A DNA stretch of 64,000 nt from Liolophura sinensis (Eukaryota; Mollusca; Polyplacophora; Chitonida; Chitonidae): contig NC_088300.1 of NCBI RefSeq assembly GCF_032854445.1, positions 26,023,608-26,087,607 of the forward strand. The letters are read 5' to 3'. Shown piece after piece: positions 52,400 through 64,000 of this stretch. The notes beneath the pieces were generated by a model. The model saw nothing but the letters and a program-made list of their open reading frames with translations, was not told the DNA's origin and ran no database searches. How positions within the stretch are numbered: position 1 is the stretch's first letter; every line of letters starts with the position of its first letter. Position numbers and translations under genes: made by a program.

Positions 52400-53203
52400 G
52401 GCTTCCGGCTGGTCGGCCATAAAGTGCTGTATTCGACAATACATGACTCGAAATTCCAGCATTCTTAAGTTGACCATCGAACAGTTTTAAGAATAACCAC
52501 AGATATAGATATTAATATGTTTGTTAAGTAGGAATGACGTCAGCTGATATGTACAACTAAGCCAGATGATGTCCCGCGTGCGATCTGACTGCGCTAATCA
52601 TTGAGCAGTCTCTCAAGCTTGTACGATTTTGTATCAGAGAGAAGTGTTTCTATACGGTGACAAATTTTGTGATATTTGATAGGGTTGTACAAGACAACTG
52701 TTTTGGTGTCGGGCCAGATATGGTAATTCCTTTTTTAAATTTGAATTCTCCTTAATTAGCAATGGACAGACTTTTCGCATGAATCGTTTTGCTGTTGTCT
52801 ACGTTGATTGTTGCTCTGTCTGTTGAAGTAAATGGTTTGCGTTCCCTTTAACATACGTTGTTGTTGCTGTAACGTTTCCAAGAAACATCATTGTACATAG
52901 CCTTCATTTGTCCTTGTTTGATGTTGTGACGTATTATTCATTGTATAAAATACATAATCGGGTACAAATTCACACACTGAGAAAATTGGGGTCAAAATGT
53001 TATATCTTTCATCGTTGCACTATCAGATGCCTTTTAAGTATTAAAACTTATATGACCTATGCAACTACATTTATACAGTTTGAAATGCTACCTTTTAACC
53101 TTAGAAGAAGCGCCTTTATTAAAACTAAAGCATTATACTTAGTACCAAATATTGTTACCCTTCAAATTCATGAAATCATGAACACAAAGTTAGCAAATTG
53201 CTA

Positions 53204-53209
53204 AATAAA
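53204..53209 (+). terminator. Candidate poly(A) signal 1
   Basis: AATAAA in the 3' UTR, about 0.8 kb after the stop. The same hexamer recurs in the duplicate at 56990. Confidence 0.4.
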
Positions 53210-53941
53210 TTATGCAGCAGGGGTTCGACTGATTTGGTGACTTCAAATTCATTTCGCCACTGTGCGGAAGGTTGTGAAAATGTAAACTACGATGCAGTTC
53301 TGCGTGATAGCAGTATGTGTGAAACGTCCTGCAACTTTCCTGTATTTATTTTATGTTTTGCAGGTGACGTGCATTTCTGACTTTCTCATACCGAGAAACG
53401 TATATATGTGTGTGTGCGTTTGTTTTAGATGACAATTTGTGTACGAGTGTGGCTAATATCTTGAAAACCTGAGCAGATTTATCTACATTATAATCTCAAT
53501 GTATCCCTTATCATTTCTACGAGGTAGCTTAGAATGACCTTTAATGTGTGTGTTTTTATTTGTTGTTTTTTTGTGTTTTGTTTTTCAGAGACGAATGTAT
53601 GTTAGCAGATGTCCTTGAAGGTGGAAAAATAATTCCTGTTTTTCTGAAATTTGCGCTGTGTTGAATGTTCAATGTGTCTTTCTTGTGTATCGTGTGATTC
53701 TTTTCACATTTGTTCAAGTTTCCACTTCTTCGGGCAACACTGGAAGCCATCCCACAAATGTTTTATAAATGGCTCCCGATGGCAGTTAAAGAACTGGCAT
53801 CCTATTGGATTCTTGTCCTGTATGTGTGCTGTTGAATTTTTTATATCAGAAATTGTGTGAGAATATAAAACAACATTATTGCCATTATTTATGTAAATGT
53901 GTACATAGGTATGATCCAGGTTAGCCATATATAAGCACAGA

Positions 53942-53947
53942 AATAAA
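53942..53947 (+). terminator. Candidate poly(A) signal 2
   Basis: AATAAA followed within 40 bases by T-rich and TG-containing sequence. It also occurs in the duplicate at 57728. Confidence 0.4.
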
Positions 53948-54028
53948 CTTTTTATTACAGGAAATTATTATTTCCCATATGATGTCTCTCTGATGTATAT
54001 TCTCGTGTTAAAAGTTCTATTTCGTATA

Positions 54029-54034
54029 AATAAA
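54029..54034 (+). terminator. Candidate poly(A) signal 3
   Basis: AATAAA followed by TGTTTTGTATC, a plausible downstream element. It also occurs in the duplicate at 57815. Confidence 0.45.
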
Positions 54035-55688
54035 ATGTTTTGTATCAATAATATACAGTTGCCGTCGTTTGCGTTTAAATTATTTTGTGCCTTTTTGGAA
54101 GGGTGTGAGAAAACATAAGTTAAATCAATTCCCATTATTTAATTAAAAGTAAGCTTACCCACAAATTACACATGTTTGCGTCAGTGTTGATCCTCCAGCC
54201 GTTGGATGTAATTAAATGCAAGATGGCGTCTAGTGACAGGTCTTGCTCCCTTGGGTATAATCAGGCCTGTTCCTCAGTGGATTCAGAGATTAGATTCAAG
54301 TCTTGTCAACTTTCCTGATATACATCAGAAAGGCTTTCACTGTTCTCAGCTCGGCTCCTATCAAAATATTCCATCCTGTAAAGTAAATCTGTTTACTATA
54401 CTGAAATAGAAAAATGTGATTATAGAAGTTATAGACCGCAGTTCAAGTGAAAATGATCAATATAGCAGCCCAACGTCTTTGGCATATGGCGGGGCTGCTT
54501 CTTAAACTAAATAAGATCATTAAGCACAATAAAATATGGTACGAAGAATATGGTAAGATGTGTGGATGAGAAACATTCTGACAGATATCTGGAAATTCAT
54601 GATTTTGACGTTAAGAAACAATCAAATAAATAAATAAAAAAAAATAACAAAGGTGAAATTGCCAACATAATTTAATGAATCACCTATGATGGACTGTATA
54701 TAGAACAGAAAAGACCTCAACGTATGTGTTGTGATTAGGCCTTATGTTGCAGTACACTGTAATTTATACCACACACACTGGTGTGATATACTATACGAAT
54801 GTGATGCCCAGTCTGTTACCACTAAAAGCATAGTGTACCATTTCACAGCCTGCGTCTAATTTTACAGGTAAATTAAAAAACATATTTGTAGACGCATATT
54901 TCATAAAGTACATTTCCAGCATAATTCATATGTTATGCAGTGAACTGCATCATACATAAGCGGAAGTAGTGCGCTTCCAGCCTTTCCCACGCATGCATGC
55001 GTATGTTCATATGTCATTTCACTTACCCAACAATATACTCAGCGATGCGGACAAACAACCTCATGATCGAACCAATGTGTTTAATGCTGCTAATAAGGCA
55101 GTGTGGCGTGAAAGCAATGTTCTCGTTATTGCGTAATAGATATACTTATGTCTGTACTACAAGCAATAAAAAATATGTGGGACATTTATTTTCCAGACTT
55201 CTATGCCTATTTTAAGATAACAAATAGCTTTGTTGCTGCAAATTATTTGCTTCAACAAAACAAATACTGCGGTATTAGAAAAATCTATTCGTCTTTTCAT
55301 GTTAATAACAAAAATAGAAAATGAGAATATATATGGCAAAAGTTTGAGAATGACAAACGATGACAAGTTATTTATGAATGGAAGTTTTTGGAAGATGTAC
55401 ATAGACTAAAAGAAAAGTTAAAATAAGACATCTTATCACACGAAAAAAGCGGCCAGTAGTTCCCAGTAAGCACGCATAAGCCATTGATCTTAGACTCTTT
55501 TATGTCACATGGAGATTTAAAGATCTGAAATTTAATCCTGATGAACTCAGATTTAAGCTCTTTGAATCTGTACCTTTTCTTCGTCACACTTAGCGTAAGA
55601 TATTTAGATTGTGTACCTGAAGTACACAGGCCATTAGTTTACATATACCAATGCGAATAAACGCAATTGTAAATATGTTACTAACACT

Positions 55689-56365
55689 ACTTCACTAACA
55701 CGGTCTTCATGTAAGAGGATACTTACCGAAAGTTATTGATGGCAGTAAGGCAGCTTCATTAACACGTTCTTCATGTAAGAGGATACTTACCGAAAGCCAT
55801 TAATGGCAGTAAGGCAGCTTCATTAACACGTTCTTCATGTAAGAGGATAATTAGCGAAAGTTATTAATGACAGTAAGGCAGCTTCATTAACACGTTCTTC
55901 ATGTAAGAGGATAATTAGCGAAAGTTATTAATGACAGTAAGGCAGCTTTATTAACACGTTCTTCATGTATCAGGATACTTACTGAAAGTCATTAATGGCA
56001 GCAAGGCAGCTTCATTAACACGTTCTTCATGTATCAGGATACTCATCGAAACTCATTTATGGTCGCAAGGCAGCTTCATTAACACGTTCTTCATGTAACG
56101 GGACACTTACCGAAAGTCATTAATAGCCGTAAGCCAGATTTGTTAATACGCTCTTCATATATTAGGATACTTACCCGTAGTCATTGTAATAGCCTTAAAA
56201 GAGATTTTTTCTAACATTATTTGCGAAATAAATATATAAAAATGTAAAGAACCATACAATGGATGGTCCGATGAAATATCCAAGTAAGAAAGTTCACATC
56301 CCCGATGGCTGACTGAATTATGTCATATGTAATCCAGTATAAACAGCTAATTTTACACCAAATAT
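55689..56365 (+). repeat. 64-bp minisatellite block plus flank, copy A
   Basis: CTTCAT marks units at 55705, 55769, 55833, 55897, 55961, 56025, 56089 and 56153, a strict 64-base period over eight units. A non-repetitive flank (about 56,200-56,364) follows. The whole block matches 62,390-63,064. Eight bases, CTAACACT, separate it from the preceding direct repeat. Confidence 0.93.
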
Positions 56366-59300
56366 GCGATCTGACTGCGCTAATCATTGAGCAGTCTCTC
56401 AAGCTTGTACGATTTTGTATCAGAGAGAAGTGTTTCTATACGGTGACAAATTTTGTGATATTTGATAGGGTTGTACAAGACAACTGTTTTGGTGTCGGGC
56501 CAGATATGGTAATTCCTTTTTTAAATTTGAATTCTCCTTAATTAGCAATGGACAGACTTTTCGCATGAATCGTTTTGCTGTTGTCTACGTTGATTGTTGC
56601 TCTGTCTGTTGAAGTAAATGGTTTGCGTTCCCTTTAACATACGTTGTTGTTGCTGTAACGTTTCCAAGAAACATCATTGTACATAGCCTTCATTTGTCCT
56701 TGTTTGATGTTGTGACGTATTATTCATTGTATAAAATACATAATCGGGTACAAATTCACACACTGAGAAAATTGGGGTCAAAATGTTATATCTTTCATCG
56801 TTGCACTATCAGATGCCTTTTAAGTATTAAAACTTATATGACCTATGCAACTACATTTATACAGTTTGAAATGCTACCTTTTAACCTTAGAAGAAGCGCC
56901 TTTATTAAAACTAAAGCATTATACTTAGTACCAAATATTGTTACCCTTCAAATTCATGAAATCATGAACACAAAGTTAGCAAATTGCTAAATAAATTATG
57001 CAGCAGGGGTTCGACTGATTTGGTGACTTCAAATTCATTTCGCCACTGTGCGGAAGGTTGTGAAAATGTAAACTACGATGCAGTTCTGCGTGATAGCAGT
57101 ATGTGTGAAACGTCCTGCAACTTTCCTGTATTTATTTTATGTTTTGCAGGTGACGTGCATTTCTGACTTTCTCATACCGAGAAACGTATATATGTGTGTG
57201 TGCGTTTGTTTTAGATGACAATTTGTGTACGAGTGTGGCTAATATCTTGAAAACCTGAGCAGATTTATCTACATTATAATCTCAATGTATCCCTTATCAT
57301 TTCTACGAGGTAGCTTAGAATGACCTTTAATGTGTGTGTTTTTATTTGTTGTTTTTTTGTGTTTTGTTTTTCAGAGACGAATGTATGTTAGCAGATGTCC
57401 TTGAAGGTGGAAAAATAATTCCTGTTTTTCTGAAATTTGCGCTGTGTTGAATGTTCAATGTGTCTTTCTTGTGTATCGTGTGATTCTTTTCACATTTGTT
57501 CAAGTTTCCACTTCTTCGGGCAACACTGGAAGCCATCCCACAAATGTTTTATAAATGGCTCCCGATGGCAGTTAAAGAACTGGCATCCTATTGGATTCTT
57601 GTCCTGTATGTGTGCTGTTGAATTTTTTATATCAGAAATTGTGTGAGAATATAAAACAACATTATTGCCATTATTTATGTAAATGTGTACATAGGTATGA
57701 TCCAGGTTAGCCATATATAAGCACAGAAATAAACTTTTTATTACAGGAAATTATTATTTCCCATATGATGTCTCTCTGATGTATATTCTCGTGTTAAAAG
57801 TTCTATTTCGTATAAATAAAATGTTTTGTATCAATAATATACAGTTGCCGTCGTTTGCGTTTAAATTATTTTGTGCCTTTTTGGAAGGGTGTGAGAAAAC
57901 ATAAGTTAAATCAATTCCCATTATTTAATTAAAAGTAAGCTTACCCACAAATTACACATGTTTGCGTCAGTGTTGATCCTCCAGCCGTTGGATGTAATTA
58001 AATGCAAGATGGCGTCTAGTGACAGGTCTTGCTCCCTTGGGTATAATCAGGCCTGTTCCTCAGTGGATTCAGAGATTAGATTCAAGTCTTGTCAACTTTC
58101 CTGATATACATCAGAAAGGCTTTCACTGTTCTCAGCTCGGCTCCTATCAAAATATTCCATCCTGTAAAGTAAATCTGTTTACTATACTGAAATAGAAAAA
58201 TGTGATTATAGAAGTTATAGACCGCAGTTCAAGTGAAAATGATCAATATAGCAGCCCAACGTCTTTGGCATATGGCGGGGCTGCTTCTTAAACTAAATAA
58301 GATCATTAAGCACAATAAAATATGGTACGAAGAATATGGTAAGATGTGTGGATGAGAAACATTCTGACAGATATCTGGAAATTCATGATTTTGACGTTAA
58401 GAAACAATCAAATAAATAAATAAAAAAAAATAACAAAGGTGAAATTGCCAACATAATTTAATGAATCACCTATGATGGACTGTATATAGAACAGAAAAGA
58501 CCTCAACGTATGTGTTGTGATTAGGCCTTATGTTGCAGTACACTGTAATTTATACCACACACACTGGTGTGATATACTATACGAATGTGATGCCCAGTCT
58601 GTTACCACTAAAAGCATAGTGTACCATTTCACAGCCTGCGTCTAATTTTACAGGTAAATTAAAAAACATATTTGTAGACGCATATTTCATAAAGTACATT
58701 TCCAGCATAATTCATATGTTATGCAGTGAACTGCATCATACATAAGCGGAAGTAGTGCGCTTCCAGCCTTTCCCACGCATGCATGCGTATGTTCATATGT
58801 CATTTCACTTACCCAACAATATACTCAGCGATGCGGACAAACAACCTCATGATCGAACCAATGTGTTTAATGCTGCTAATAAGGCAGTGTGGCGTGAAAG
58901 CAATGTTCTCGTTATTGCGTAATAGATATACTTATGTCTGTACTACAAGCAATAAAAAATATGTGGGACATTTATTTTCCAGACTTCTATGCCTATTTTA
59001 AGATAACAAATAGCTTTGTTGCTGCAAATTATTTGCTTCAACAAAACAAATACTGCGGTATTAGAAAAATCTATTCGTCTTTTCATGTTAATAACAAAAA
59101 TAGAAAATGAGAATATATATGGCAAAAGTTTGAGAATGACAAACGATGACAAGTTATTTATGAATGGAAGTTTTTGGAAGATGTACATAGACTAAAAGAA
59201 AAGTTAAAATAAGACATCTTATCACACGAAAAAAGCGGCCAGTAGTTCCCAGTAAGCACGCATAAGCCATTGATCTTAGACTCTTTTATGTCACATGGAG

Positions 59301-59466
59301 ATTTAAAGATCTGAAATTTAATCCTGATGAACTCAGATTTAAGCTCTTTGAATCTGTACCTTTTCTTCGTCACACTTAGCGTAAGATATTTAGATTGTGT
59401 ACCTGAAGTACACAGGCCATTAGTTTACATATACCAATGCGAATAAACGCAATTGTAAATATGTTA
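56365..59466 (+). repeat. 3,102-bp direct repeat, copy 2
   Basis: Second copy of 52,579-55,680. It starts straight after the block ending ACACCAAATAT, sharing one T at the joint. It contains the oxidase 3' UTR sequence and its poly(A) signals but no coding exon upstream, so it is a non-coding duplicate of the gene's tail. Confidence 0.95.
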
Positions 59467-60507
59467 AACACAACAATTGCTTGTATCATCACGTTGTAGA
59501 CATAATGTACAGAAATTCCGCGTATTTTCTGAATAGGCAAAAATTTTCTGGTTGATGTATACATTCTGGTCGATTACTTCCGGAAACTTACGGACTTAGG
59601 CTGGCGGAACCAAGTTTTCAGTGAAACTCGTGGTCAGCGATGGTAATTAGCATTGCCTCGAGAGCAATAAATAAATCGATTTAAAACGATTCCGCACGCA
59701 CACACATGCAGACATACAATATAACTATAAATTGACGTGAACCTTTATAATCCTGTCATACGCTTTGTTAATTTAAGGATGACTGTACTCCGTTGTGGGA
59801 ACTCCCGTTCTAGCGTATATTACATGTTATATAAATCAAAAATCAAGAAAAGGAAATGCAATGCCTTTTGATACACAGACCATAGACAATATTTAAAACT
59901 GTTTGAAAACATCAGACAAGACTTAAAATCGTATTCATGATCCGGTCATGAAATGTTGTATTCCAACAGGCCTATAGATAAATTCATAAACACAAGACTG
60001 CTTAAGCCGTGTAACTTAAGAGCTTTCCGCTTGATACAGACGAGAGAATAGATGTGCCCATAGTTCCCTAACAGTGAAGCTGAAGAGTTGTTATAGATAA
60101 AACCCGCCTTCAACAAGTGTTTTGCTCTTATTCCTCAACGGACATATTTTAGCAAGGTTGCTTTCAGCGAAGTTTTACCACTGCCATGCATATATGTCCC
60201 TAGCAGCGTCAGGTAATAGTAAGAATGGTGATAAGAAGAAGATATAATTATTGCTGGAACACAAACAGGTCACTCGCCAGACCGAGATTATCGCTTTTCA
60301 GGCTGCTTACCACCAATCACTATCACCCACGTCATCTCGTCTCATCAGCTATTCAGTTTACACATCATATATGACTACCATAGCTGTTATTGTGGTGTGC
60401 AAATCATAAATGTACTCAGCCCTTGACACGCATGATAAAAGTATGGTCATTTATTGTTGGCCTTTTTCTTTACATTAGTTATAAACATTCCACTTTTACG
60501 GATACCT

Positions 60508-60536
60508 GGGTTGGGTTTGGGTTGGGTTTGGGTTGG
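60508..60536 (+). other. G-quadruplex-type tract
   Basis: Five GGG runs at 60508, 60513, 60519, 60524 and 60530 are separated by TT or TTT. The local repeat is GGGTTGGGTTT. It is too short to be a telomere array. Confidence 0.8.
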
Positions 60537-61150
60537 AGATGGGGTTGTAGGGGTCTCTCGCTGGTTCGGACTGACAGAGCGCTGGTTTGCTGACACTGGT
60601 TGCCTTTGTTCTGGCTTTAAGTCAAGATGTTGGGCAAGTACTTGAGAAAGGGCAGCGCTTTCCTCCTGTTTTCTCACGCCCCAAAACCTGACCTCCAGTC
60701 AACAATCTTATAAAGAAAGACAGAAATTTGTGGATTCTTTTGAAGATTAGAATAGTAAGATGAAAAATTACTCCATTAACAAATCAATCGATAAACGAAA
60801 AAAGGACAGTTAATAAAACGACTACTAAATCAAAAAAAAATTTAAATATATGATGTAACTGATGAATAAAGACAATGATAGTGACAATTCATAAATTGTT
60901 TCTCTTGTACAAGCTATTTGCTGTAGGCAACATTTCCGGCATATTTAACTGTAAAGCCATAAGTATTCACTCAAAGTGTTCTTCATTTCAATAAAAAGAA
61001 AACAGGATGCTGTGTATAGATTTAAGGTAAAACTACCGAATGGCCAGTTTGTCAATAAGCTTTACTGTGGCATTTGGCCGCCAATTGACAGTCACGATAA
61101 TGGTTGAACGAACCCGGACAAACCTATTGACTTAAAGAAGCAGCTGTAAC

Positions 61151-61240
61151 GGCGAGAGCTGGGTTCGAACAAGGCTCTTATAGTTGCAAGGAACCAGTGC
61201 TTTAACCCTCTGAACCGGTGAGAGCCTCATATTGCAGCTA
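61151..61240 (-). mobile_element. tRNA-like sequence, probable SINE head or tRNA relic
   Basis: On the minus strand an A-box-like stretch (GGTTCAGAGGGTTAAAGCAC) is followed about 35 bases later by a B-box-like GTTCGAACCC and CTCTCGCC. The stems do not fold into a clean functional tRNA by eye. No poly-A tail or target duplication was identified. Confidence 0.4.
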
Positions 61241-62389
61241 TTCAATACCCCAGCGTGACATAAACGATGCAATTAAATCAGAATGACGATCACCAGTGGA
61301 GGAAGAATTGGTATCGATCACAGCAAACGCAAACAAATGTTTGTTATTATTTTTTATGTACCTAAAACAATTCCTTTTCACAAAATATCAGACTCTTGTG
61401 TGCACGTGTTATCATTCAAAATCGATATTTCAGCTCGTAACATTAATATAGCAGGTCGTTCAAAATTTTAGCATCATTTTTAACATTATAAATAATACAG
61501 GTACGAGACTAATATTTTCTGAGATTAATTTAAGGTATTCAGTCAAACAGAGAAAATTTTATTCGATAAGCATATATGGGATTTTGACCAAAAATCTCTG
61601 GTATAGCCTCTTTAATGTAAACTGGTTGGCGTTATAAAAAATGAGATCTCCAGGAACATCGCTGACTCTTACACAAGCGCCTTTAGTCTTAGACAAAATT
61701 GCCTTTCATGGGCACGCCTTTGTTATTTCTATATTCACATAAGTAAGCACGCAGGTCAATTATGGACATTTTACAAAAGGATGAAAGCATATAAAAATTA
61801 CTGGAAATAATTTATACTTCTAAATTATTACTGTGTTGTAGAGGACATATTGCCAACATCAAAGAGTTCTGGTTTTCCAAATGGCTGGATTAGATAATTT
61901 TGCGTTGTACATAAGACCAGTTTGTGGTGAAAGCAAATTATTAATTTACAACGCTGAGGTTGTTTCACAATAGACACCATCGGTCCTAAGGCGGCATTTA
62001 AACTATGAAAACTGGTAAGGAGTTTTGTTTCACAATGTTTACGGGACAAAATCCACTTATGTCTGTCATAACGCAACTCCGCCGCCTCCAAGTTGACTCA
62101 GACGCAACCGTCGTGGCTCTTATAGCCGTGTATCCGTCAATGGGCGAAGTTCAGAATTGACACAGGGCACCTTGTATCTGAGTCAAATTTACGGCCTAAT
62201 TTTGAATGGGATACAGAACAGAATTGCTTCTCTATAATTGACGGAACGAGTTTACAGTATTTACGAGTAAATATGAGTCAGGTACCAAGTTACTCACCGA
62301 AAATCACCAATAGCCTTAAAACAGATTTACAAACACGTTGTACATGTACCAGGATACTCATTGAAAGTCCATTTATTGGCCTCAAGCCA

Positions 62390-63064
62390 ACTTCACTAAC
62401 ACGGTCTTCATGTAAGAGGATACTTACCGAAAGTTATTGATGGCAGTAAGGCAGCTTCATTAACACGTTCTTCATGTAAGAGGATACTTACCGAAAGCCA
62501 TTAATGCAGTAAGGCAGCTCATTAACACGTTCTTCATGTAAGAGGATAATTAGCGAAAGTTATTAATGACAGTAAGGCAGCTTCATTAACACGTTCTTCA
62601 TGTAAGAGGATAATTAGCGAAAGTTATTAATGACAGTAAGGCAGCTTTATTAACACGTTCTTCATGTATCAGGATACTTACTGAAAGTCATTAATGGCAG
62701 CAAGGCAGCTTCATTAACACGTTCTTCATGTATCAGGATACTCATCGAAACTCATTTATGGTCGCAAGGCAGCTTCATTAACACGTTCTTCATGTAACGG
62801 GACACTTACCGAAAGTCATTAATAGCCGTAAGCCAGATTTGTTAATACGCTCTCATATATGTAGGATACTTACCCGTAGTCATTGTAATAGCCTTAAAAG
62901 AGATTTTTTCTAACATTATTTGCGAAATAAATATATAAAAATGTAAAGAACCATACAATGGATGGTCCGATGAAATATCCAAGTAAGAAAGTTCACATCC
63001 CCGATGGCTGACTGAATTATGTCATATGTAATCCAGTATAAACAGCTAATTTTACACCAAATAT
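62390..63064 (+). repeat. 64-bp minisatellite block plus flank, copy B
   Basis: It matches 55,689-56,365 throughout. The only differences I find are four single-base indels (three losses, one gain) and no substitutions, giving 675 instead of 677 bases. The left neighbour here is unique sequence with degenerate repeat units. The right neighbour after AAATAT is also unique, suggesting this is the original location. Confidence 0.92.
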
Positions 63065-64000
63065 AAGAAAATCTTTACTTTTCCTCTACCTATCCATGCA
63101 TCACTTGAGGCTAATGAAGATAATTTACTTTAGCCGATTTGAGGTAGCTGATATCCTGCATGTTCTAGCATCAGTTAGTTCCAAAATGTTGTTGGCGTAA
63201 TAAAAGCTATAATCATTTTATTTCCAGTGGAATCTTTCAAATCTACAAATGAGAAGTGTTGAAGTACATCGGCCTTCATGTTTCTGACTTTAAGACGCCT
63301 AGAGGGTCCTGGTGGTTTTAGTGCTTTACAAACTACCGCTGACACAAAAATATAATCATTAATTCCATTTCACAAGGGGGTTATTTCAATTTACGGGGAA
63401 AGTGAGCAAGGCCATTACAGAACCATAGCCATTACAACACTGGTAAACCAAATAAACAGGAGACTGCGAGACAAAGTGCATGGCAAAAACGTTGGCCTGC
63501 AATCTTGTGTTGAACAGCTTTCCGCGAATGGGGCTAAATTGAGTTAATATCGGTAAATTTCGATTGGGCCAACTTACCCACAACAAAAGTCACAGGTCCC
63601 GCTTAAAAGTGACAAACGAAGGACTGCAACAAATTAACGAAAGGCAATGGCATTGACTCCATTTGTTTGCTTCGTTAATACTACAAACGAAACATGTAAA
63701 TGGTGTAAAATTAGCAAGGTGAATATTCGACAATTCCTAATCAATAAAGCCCTTGCATACAAGGTTACTTTCACTCGATGATATACATCCACACACAATC
63801 TACTAGAGAACAGAATAGGGCGAAAACAGAAACAAGGAAGCTTGTTTTTTAACGGTTTAAGTTTTCTCCATTTTATGCCAAACGATGGTTTGCTCAGCTA
63901 TATTGATATTTATACAACTGCCATGAACTAATAAGAAACATCATTTATACAAGAGGATATACTGTTTCAATATAAAGCATTTTTGCAACATTGCCACGAG
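63065..64000. other. Intergenic, no gene supported
   Basis: Ordinary AT-rich sequence. Only chance frames are present and no repeat was recognised. Confidence 0.5.

Larger units (their letters stand above)
52400..54055 (+). other. 3' untranslated region (approximate end)
   Basis: The sequence after the stop codon is AT-rich and non-coding. Its end is inferred from AATAAA signals; the last one before a long stretch without signals is at 54029. From 52,579 onward this UTR lies inside the exactly repeated 3.1-kb segment, so reads cannot be placed uniquely there. Confidence 0.55.
52579..55680 (+). repeat. 3,102-bp direct repeat, copy 1
   Basis: From TGCGATCTGACTG to AAATATGTTA this segment matches 56,365-59,466 with a constant offset of 3,786 and no difference that I can find; all open frames inside are identical in both. 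It begins about 180 bp after the oxidase stop codon, so it carries most of the 3' UTR. The part after 54,060 (for example a perfect short hairpin ATGCAGTGAACTGCAT near 54,935) holds no recognisable gene. Confidence 0.95.
59467..62389. other. Single-copy segment between repeats (U)
   Basis: 2.9 kb present only after repeat copy 2. It contains a G-rich tract (60,508-60,536), a tRNA-like relic (about 61,151-61,240) and, at its right end, one or two degenerate units of the 64-bp repeat (from about 62,290). No gene was found. Confidence 0.6.

Noticed and set aside
52908-53204. 98-codon frame present in both copies of the 3.1-kb repeat
   Set aside because: Its identity in both copies reflects the recent duplication, not selection. 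It lies in the 3' UTR and has no known domain.
52400-54055. Iron-responsive element in the untranslated regions
   Set aside because: I looked for a CAGTG-type loop on a stem in the short 5' leader and in the 3' UTR and found none with a convincing stem.
60447-60677. Minus-strand Pro/Gln-rich frame
   Set aside because: Its composition comes from the G-rich tract read in reverse; there is no start context or partner exon.

Overview
This is eukaryotic, intron-rich, AT-rich animal DNA. It most likely comes from a lophotrochozoan, either a mollusc or possibly a brachiopod. The taxon call rests on two copies of a tRNA-derived SINE whose conserved tail I know mainly from mollusc and brachiopod genomes, and on an animal-type gene with long introns. 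It is not bacterial, and most of the short open frames in it are chance.

Layout. Bases 1-23,401 hold no gene I can defend. They contain a 26-bp minisatellite (6,421-6,612), a perfect CG-rich hairpin (9,933-9,960) and a minus-strand SINE with a 15-bp target-site duplication (10,961-11,178). From 23,460 to 52,399 a single plus-strand gene is spread over 14 coding exons. It encodes a 1,194-residue membrane-anchored multicopper oxidase of the ceruloplasmin/hephaestin family. All 13 junctions have GT-AG signals and matching phases, and the summed coding length is exactly 3,585 nt. The product has a signal peptide, six cupredoxin domains, one transmembrane helix near residues 1137-1157 and a short cytoplasmic tail. 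Its introns carry a full-length SINE (35,068-35,332), a 19-bp/171-bp higher-order minisatellite (36,872-37,300), a 32-bp array and an (AT)n tract.

The eight trinuclear-copper histidines and the type 1 copper sites of domains 2 and 6 are intact. Domain 4 has lost its type 1 cysteine and methionine. Several acidic or histidine residues that bind iron in ceruloplasmin are also replaced, so the electron path and perhaps the substrate may differ from vertebrate hephaestin. Domains 5 and 6 lie in one 992-bp exon, while the equivalent earlier domains are cut by introns, which points to loss of several introns.

Downstream, a 3,102-bp segment (52,579-55,680) that includes most of the 3' UTR recurs, apparently without change, at 56,365-59,466. 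A block of 64-bp repeats plus flank (55,689-56,365) recurs at 62,390-63,064 with only four single-base indels. The order is X-R-X-U-R. This is either a very recent complex duplication or a false duplication in the assembly. The last kilobase shows nothing recognisable.
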